Below the pieces are notes generated by a model. It had not been told where the DNA came from. It did no database searches and worked only from the letters and a program-made list of their open reading frames with translations. The position numbers and the translations under genes were made by a program. From an uncultured Mollicutes bacterium (GTDB lineage: Bacteria; Bacillota_I; Bacilli_A; RFN20; CAG-449): a DNA stretch of 7,601 bases. Position 1 is the stretch's first letter, and each line of letters starts with the position of its first letter. Shown here piece after piece: positions 5,854 through 7,601 of this stretch. The stretch spans positions 1 through 7,601 of the forward strand of contig URVS01000069.1 of assembly GCA_900551385.1 (NCBI GenBank), written 5' to 3'.

Positions 5854-7283
5854 CCATTTTTCATATGACAACTTGCATCATAAAGTACTTTATCTAAAAC
5901 TTTATTTGTTTCATTTTCAATCATTTTAGTAATTTTATTATTTGCTTCAATAATTAAATTGGCATAATTATTTTCATTTATTTTTTTGTCAAATTCGTTA
6001 ATTAAGTTATAAGAAGCAGCCATAGTTGCATCTTGATATCTTTCAACATGAATTATTGAAGTATTATAGTGAGCATCAGTTAACGCTCCGATTAATCTAT
6101 TAGCCCAATAAAAATTGTTTGTGTTAACCGTAGTGGTTGTATTACTTAAATAAGTAGGAACTTTATTAGTGTTTGTATAGAATGGAATTAAAGTATTGAA
6201 AACATTAGAACCAAAACAAATCCATTCAATAGCAGCGTTTTCTTTTTTTACATAAGGTCTAATTTGTAAAATAGCCATAAAGCTAGTTCTACTAATACCT
6301 ATAGGCCTAAAAGCTCCTTTTTTTGCAGAAGAATTAAATCTTGAATAAGGATCATATTCAGTTCCTTGATAATGAGAAGATAAAAGATATTTAATATCTT
6401 CAATAGTTATTTTTCTTTCTGGAACTAAACTCCAAGGAATATCATTAGATAATGGGCTAAAATTAGCATTTTCACCATCCCATTTAAAAGTATTTGGATT
6501 TAAATATCTTTCCATAAACCAAGCTCTAGGAGTATTATAACTATGATCAGAATCAGAATGACTACCAAATGCTAAACGTGGATTAAATTCATTATCTAAA
6601 TTAAGATTTAAGTGATTATTAATAATAAATTCTTTTAAATCTTGAGAACACATATTTTCTTTTTGATTAGAAAAAGCATCATCAAAATCAAATTTATCTA
6701 AACCAAATTGATTAGGCATAACTACATATTCATTATCATCTACTTTTCTTGCTATCCAATGGTGACCACCGATAGTTTCTAACCACCATATTTCGTCTTG
6801 ATCTGAAAAAGCAATACCATTAGATTCATAAGTTCCATATTCTTCTAATAATTTACCTAATCTAATTACACCTTCTTTAGCGGAATTAATATAAGGTAAC
6901 ACTAACATTACTAAATCTTCTTCACCAATTCCTTGAACATGATTATTATTTTTTAATAATGGATCTGCTCCTAAAACTCTAGGATTAGATGTAATAGTTT
7001 CTGTAGCAGTCATTGCAACATTTTTTTCATTAATTCCACATGCTCCCCATATACCTTCGTCATTTTTTACATTAGGCATACATGTAAATCTATAAGAATT
7101 GTCTGGTAGAGGAATACTAATTTTTGATATTTTTGATTTATATATTTTTGGTTGTTTATTTCTTTCTATTATCATTAATTTTTTACTTGTAAAAACTCCA
7201 GTTGGTGAATCATCATTTCTAGCTATTAATGTTGAACCATCATAACTTGCTTTTTTTCCTACTAAAATTGTTGTACATGACAT
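5832..7283 (-). CDS. pepD: C69 family dipeptidase (PepD type)
   Basis: The product is 483 residues, near the size of Lactobacillus PepD dipeptidases. It starts MSCTTILVGKKASYDGST, placing the N-terminal nucleophile cysteine at position 3, with the conserved DGS and ARNDD (21-25) just after it, as in Ntn-hydrolases of peptidase family C69/U34. Other family blocks are GIWGACGINEKNVAMTATET (77-96) and EIWWLETIGGHHWIARK (164-180). No signal peptide is present, so it should act in the cytoplasm, hydrolysing dipeptides during peptide use. AAGGAGA (7297-7291 on the minus strand) lies seven bases before the ATG. The gene ends in TGA, which shows that TGA is a stop in this genome. Its last 22 bases overlap the MATE gene end. 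It is divergent from tcdA. Confidence 0.93.
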   Translation of the reverse strand: MSCTTILVGKKASYDGSTLIARNDDSPTGVFTSKKLMIIERNKQPKIYKSKISKISIPLPDNSYRFTCMPNVKNDEGIWGACGINEKNVAMTATETITSNPRVLGADPLLKNNNHVQGIGEEDLVMLVLPYINSAKEGVIRLGKLLEEYGTYESNGIAFSDQDEIWWLETIGGHHWIARKVDDNEYVVMPNQFGLDKFDFDDAFSNQKENMCSQDLKEFIINNHLNLNLDNEFNPRLAFGSHSDSDHSYNTPRAWFMERYLNPNTFKWDGENANFSPLSNDIPWSLVPERKITIEDIKYLLSSHYQGTEYDPYSRFNSSAKKGAFRPIGISRTSFMAILQIRPYVKKENAAIEWICFGSNVFNTLIPFYTNTNKVPTYLSNTTTTVNTNNFYWANRLIGALTDAHYNTSIIHVERYQDATMAASYNLINEFDKKINENNYANLIIEANNKITKMIENETNKVLDKVLYDASCHMKNGYSRSDN

Positions 7284-7408
7284 AATTATTTCTCCTTTTG
7301 TTATAACTAACTATATCACATTATTTTAAAAAAATAATAATTATAAAAATAATTTTATAGAAAAAAAATATATATCGTGATAGAGTGATAATGTTTTAGG
7401 AGAATAAT
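7284..7408. promoter_or_regulatory. Divergent intergenic region between pepD and tcdA
   Basis: This gap of 125 bases must hold promoters for both directions. On the minus strand TATAGT (7315-7310) could be the -10 box of pepD, but no clear -35 box is seen. The word TATAACTAACTA (7302-7313) also occurs at 4238-4249 upstream of the MATE gene. On the plus strand several TATA-like boxes exist (for example 7342-7347) and none is convincing. AGGAGA (7398-7403) is the RBS of tcdA. Confidence 0.4.
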
Positions 7409-7601
7409 ATGCTTAATCAGTTTTCAAGAACTCAACTTATATATGGTAAAGATGCTATGGATATTTTATATAAAGCACATGTTGCTGTTTTTGGTATTGG
7501 TGGAGTAGGTGGATATGTTGTAGAAGCTTTAGCAAGAAGTGGAGTTAGTAATTTTACTTTAATTGATGATGATAAAGTTTGTTTATCTAATTGCAATAGA
7601 C
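7409..7601 (+). CDS. tcdA: tRNA threonylcarbamoyladenosine dehydratase, ThiF/E1 superfamily (partial)
   Basis: The first 64 codons are present and the gene runs off the right edge. The start, RTQLIYGKDAMDILYKAHVA, followed by the nucleotide-binding loop FGIGGVGGYVVEALARSG (28-45), matches the TcdA/YgdL/YrvM branch of the ThiF/HesA E1-like superfamily. The end of the second Rossmann strand is LIDDD (51-55), and the visible part closes with SNCNR. The family enzyme uses ATP to cyclise t6A to ct6A at position 37 of ANN-decoding tRNAs. ATG 7409 is preceded by AGGAGA five bases upstream. MoeB or ThiF are alternatives, but the RxxLIYGK-type N-terminus favours TcdA. Confidence 0.87.
   Translation, partial: MLNQFSRTQLIYGKDAMDILYKAHVAVFGIGGVGGYVVEALARSGVSNFTLIDDDKVCLSNCNR

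Noticed and set aside
1..7601. CRISPR array, tRNA, rRNA or complete insertion sequence
   Set aside because: No regularly spaced repeats, cloverleaf or rRNA-like segment, or complete transposase with terminal repeats was seen on either strand.

Overview
The window comes from a very A+T-rich Firmicutes-type genome, most likely a gut Bacilli, Erysipelotrichia or Mollicutes-like (RF39-type) lineage. The signs are A/T-ending codons throughout, strong AGGAGG-type ribosome binding sites, a Gram-positive lipobox, a MepA-like MATE pump, a PepD-type C69 dipeptidase and a YrvM/TcdA-like gene. The genetic code looks standard: tryptophan is TGG, the dipeptidase gene ends in TGA, and the other complete genes end in TAA. 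The lineage call is inference, because no rRNA or marker gene is present.

Layout from left to right. (1) Positions 1-274 are a degraded edge. The first 60 bases are clearly richer in G+C (27 of 60), and one frame is open to 237 except for a single TAG. (2) Positions 275-583 (+) encode a small multi-helix membrane protein whose first helix begins upstream of its only ATG, so the N-terminus is probably damaged. (3) A bidirectional terminator separates it from a minus-strand zinc-ribbon/TM2 membrane protein (648-1007). (4) 1136-2548 (+) encodes a membrane-anchored metallo-beta-lactamase-fold protein related to the ComEC C-terminal domain. (5) 2724-4013 (+) is a lipoprotein gene broken by an in-frame TAA at codon 42, followed by two hairpin terminators. 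(6) A 395-base gap holds palindromes, a good sigma-A-type promoter and a structured leader with mutually exclusive hairpins and a U-tract. This is a candidate riboswitch, plausibly guanidine-IV (mepA motif). (7) The leader precedes a MepA-like MATE efflux pump (4513-5853, +). (8) A C69 dipeptidase (5832-7283, -) converges on the pump gene and overlaps its 3' end. (9) A divergent tRNA t6A dehydratase gene (tcdA/yrvM type, from 7409, +) runs off the right edge.

The genes do not form one pathway. The clearest functional unit is promoter, switchable terminator leader and MATE pump, which reads as ligand-controlled efflux by transcription attenuation. The remaining genes are single-gene transcription units. 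The most useful observations are this leader RNA, the nonsense-interrupted lipoprotein, the probable frameshift in the first membrane protein, the anchored MBL protein, and short palindromic words upstream of the pump and the dipeptidase.
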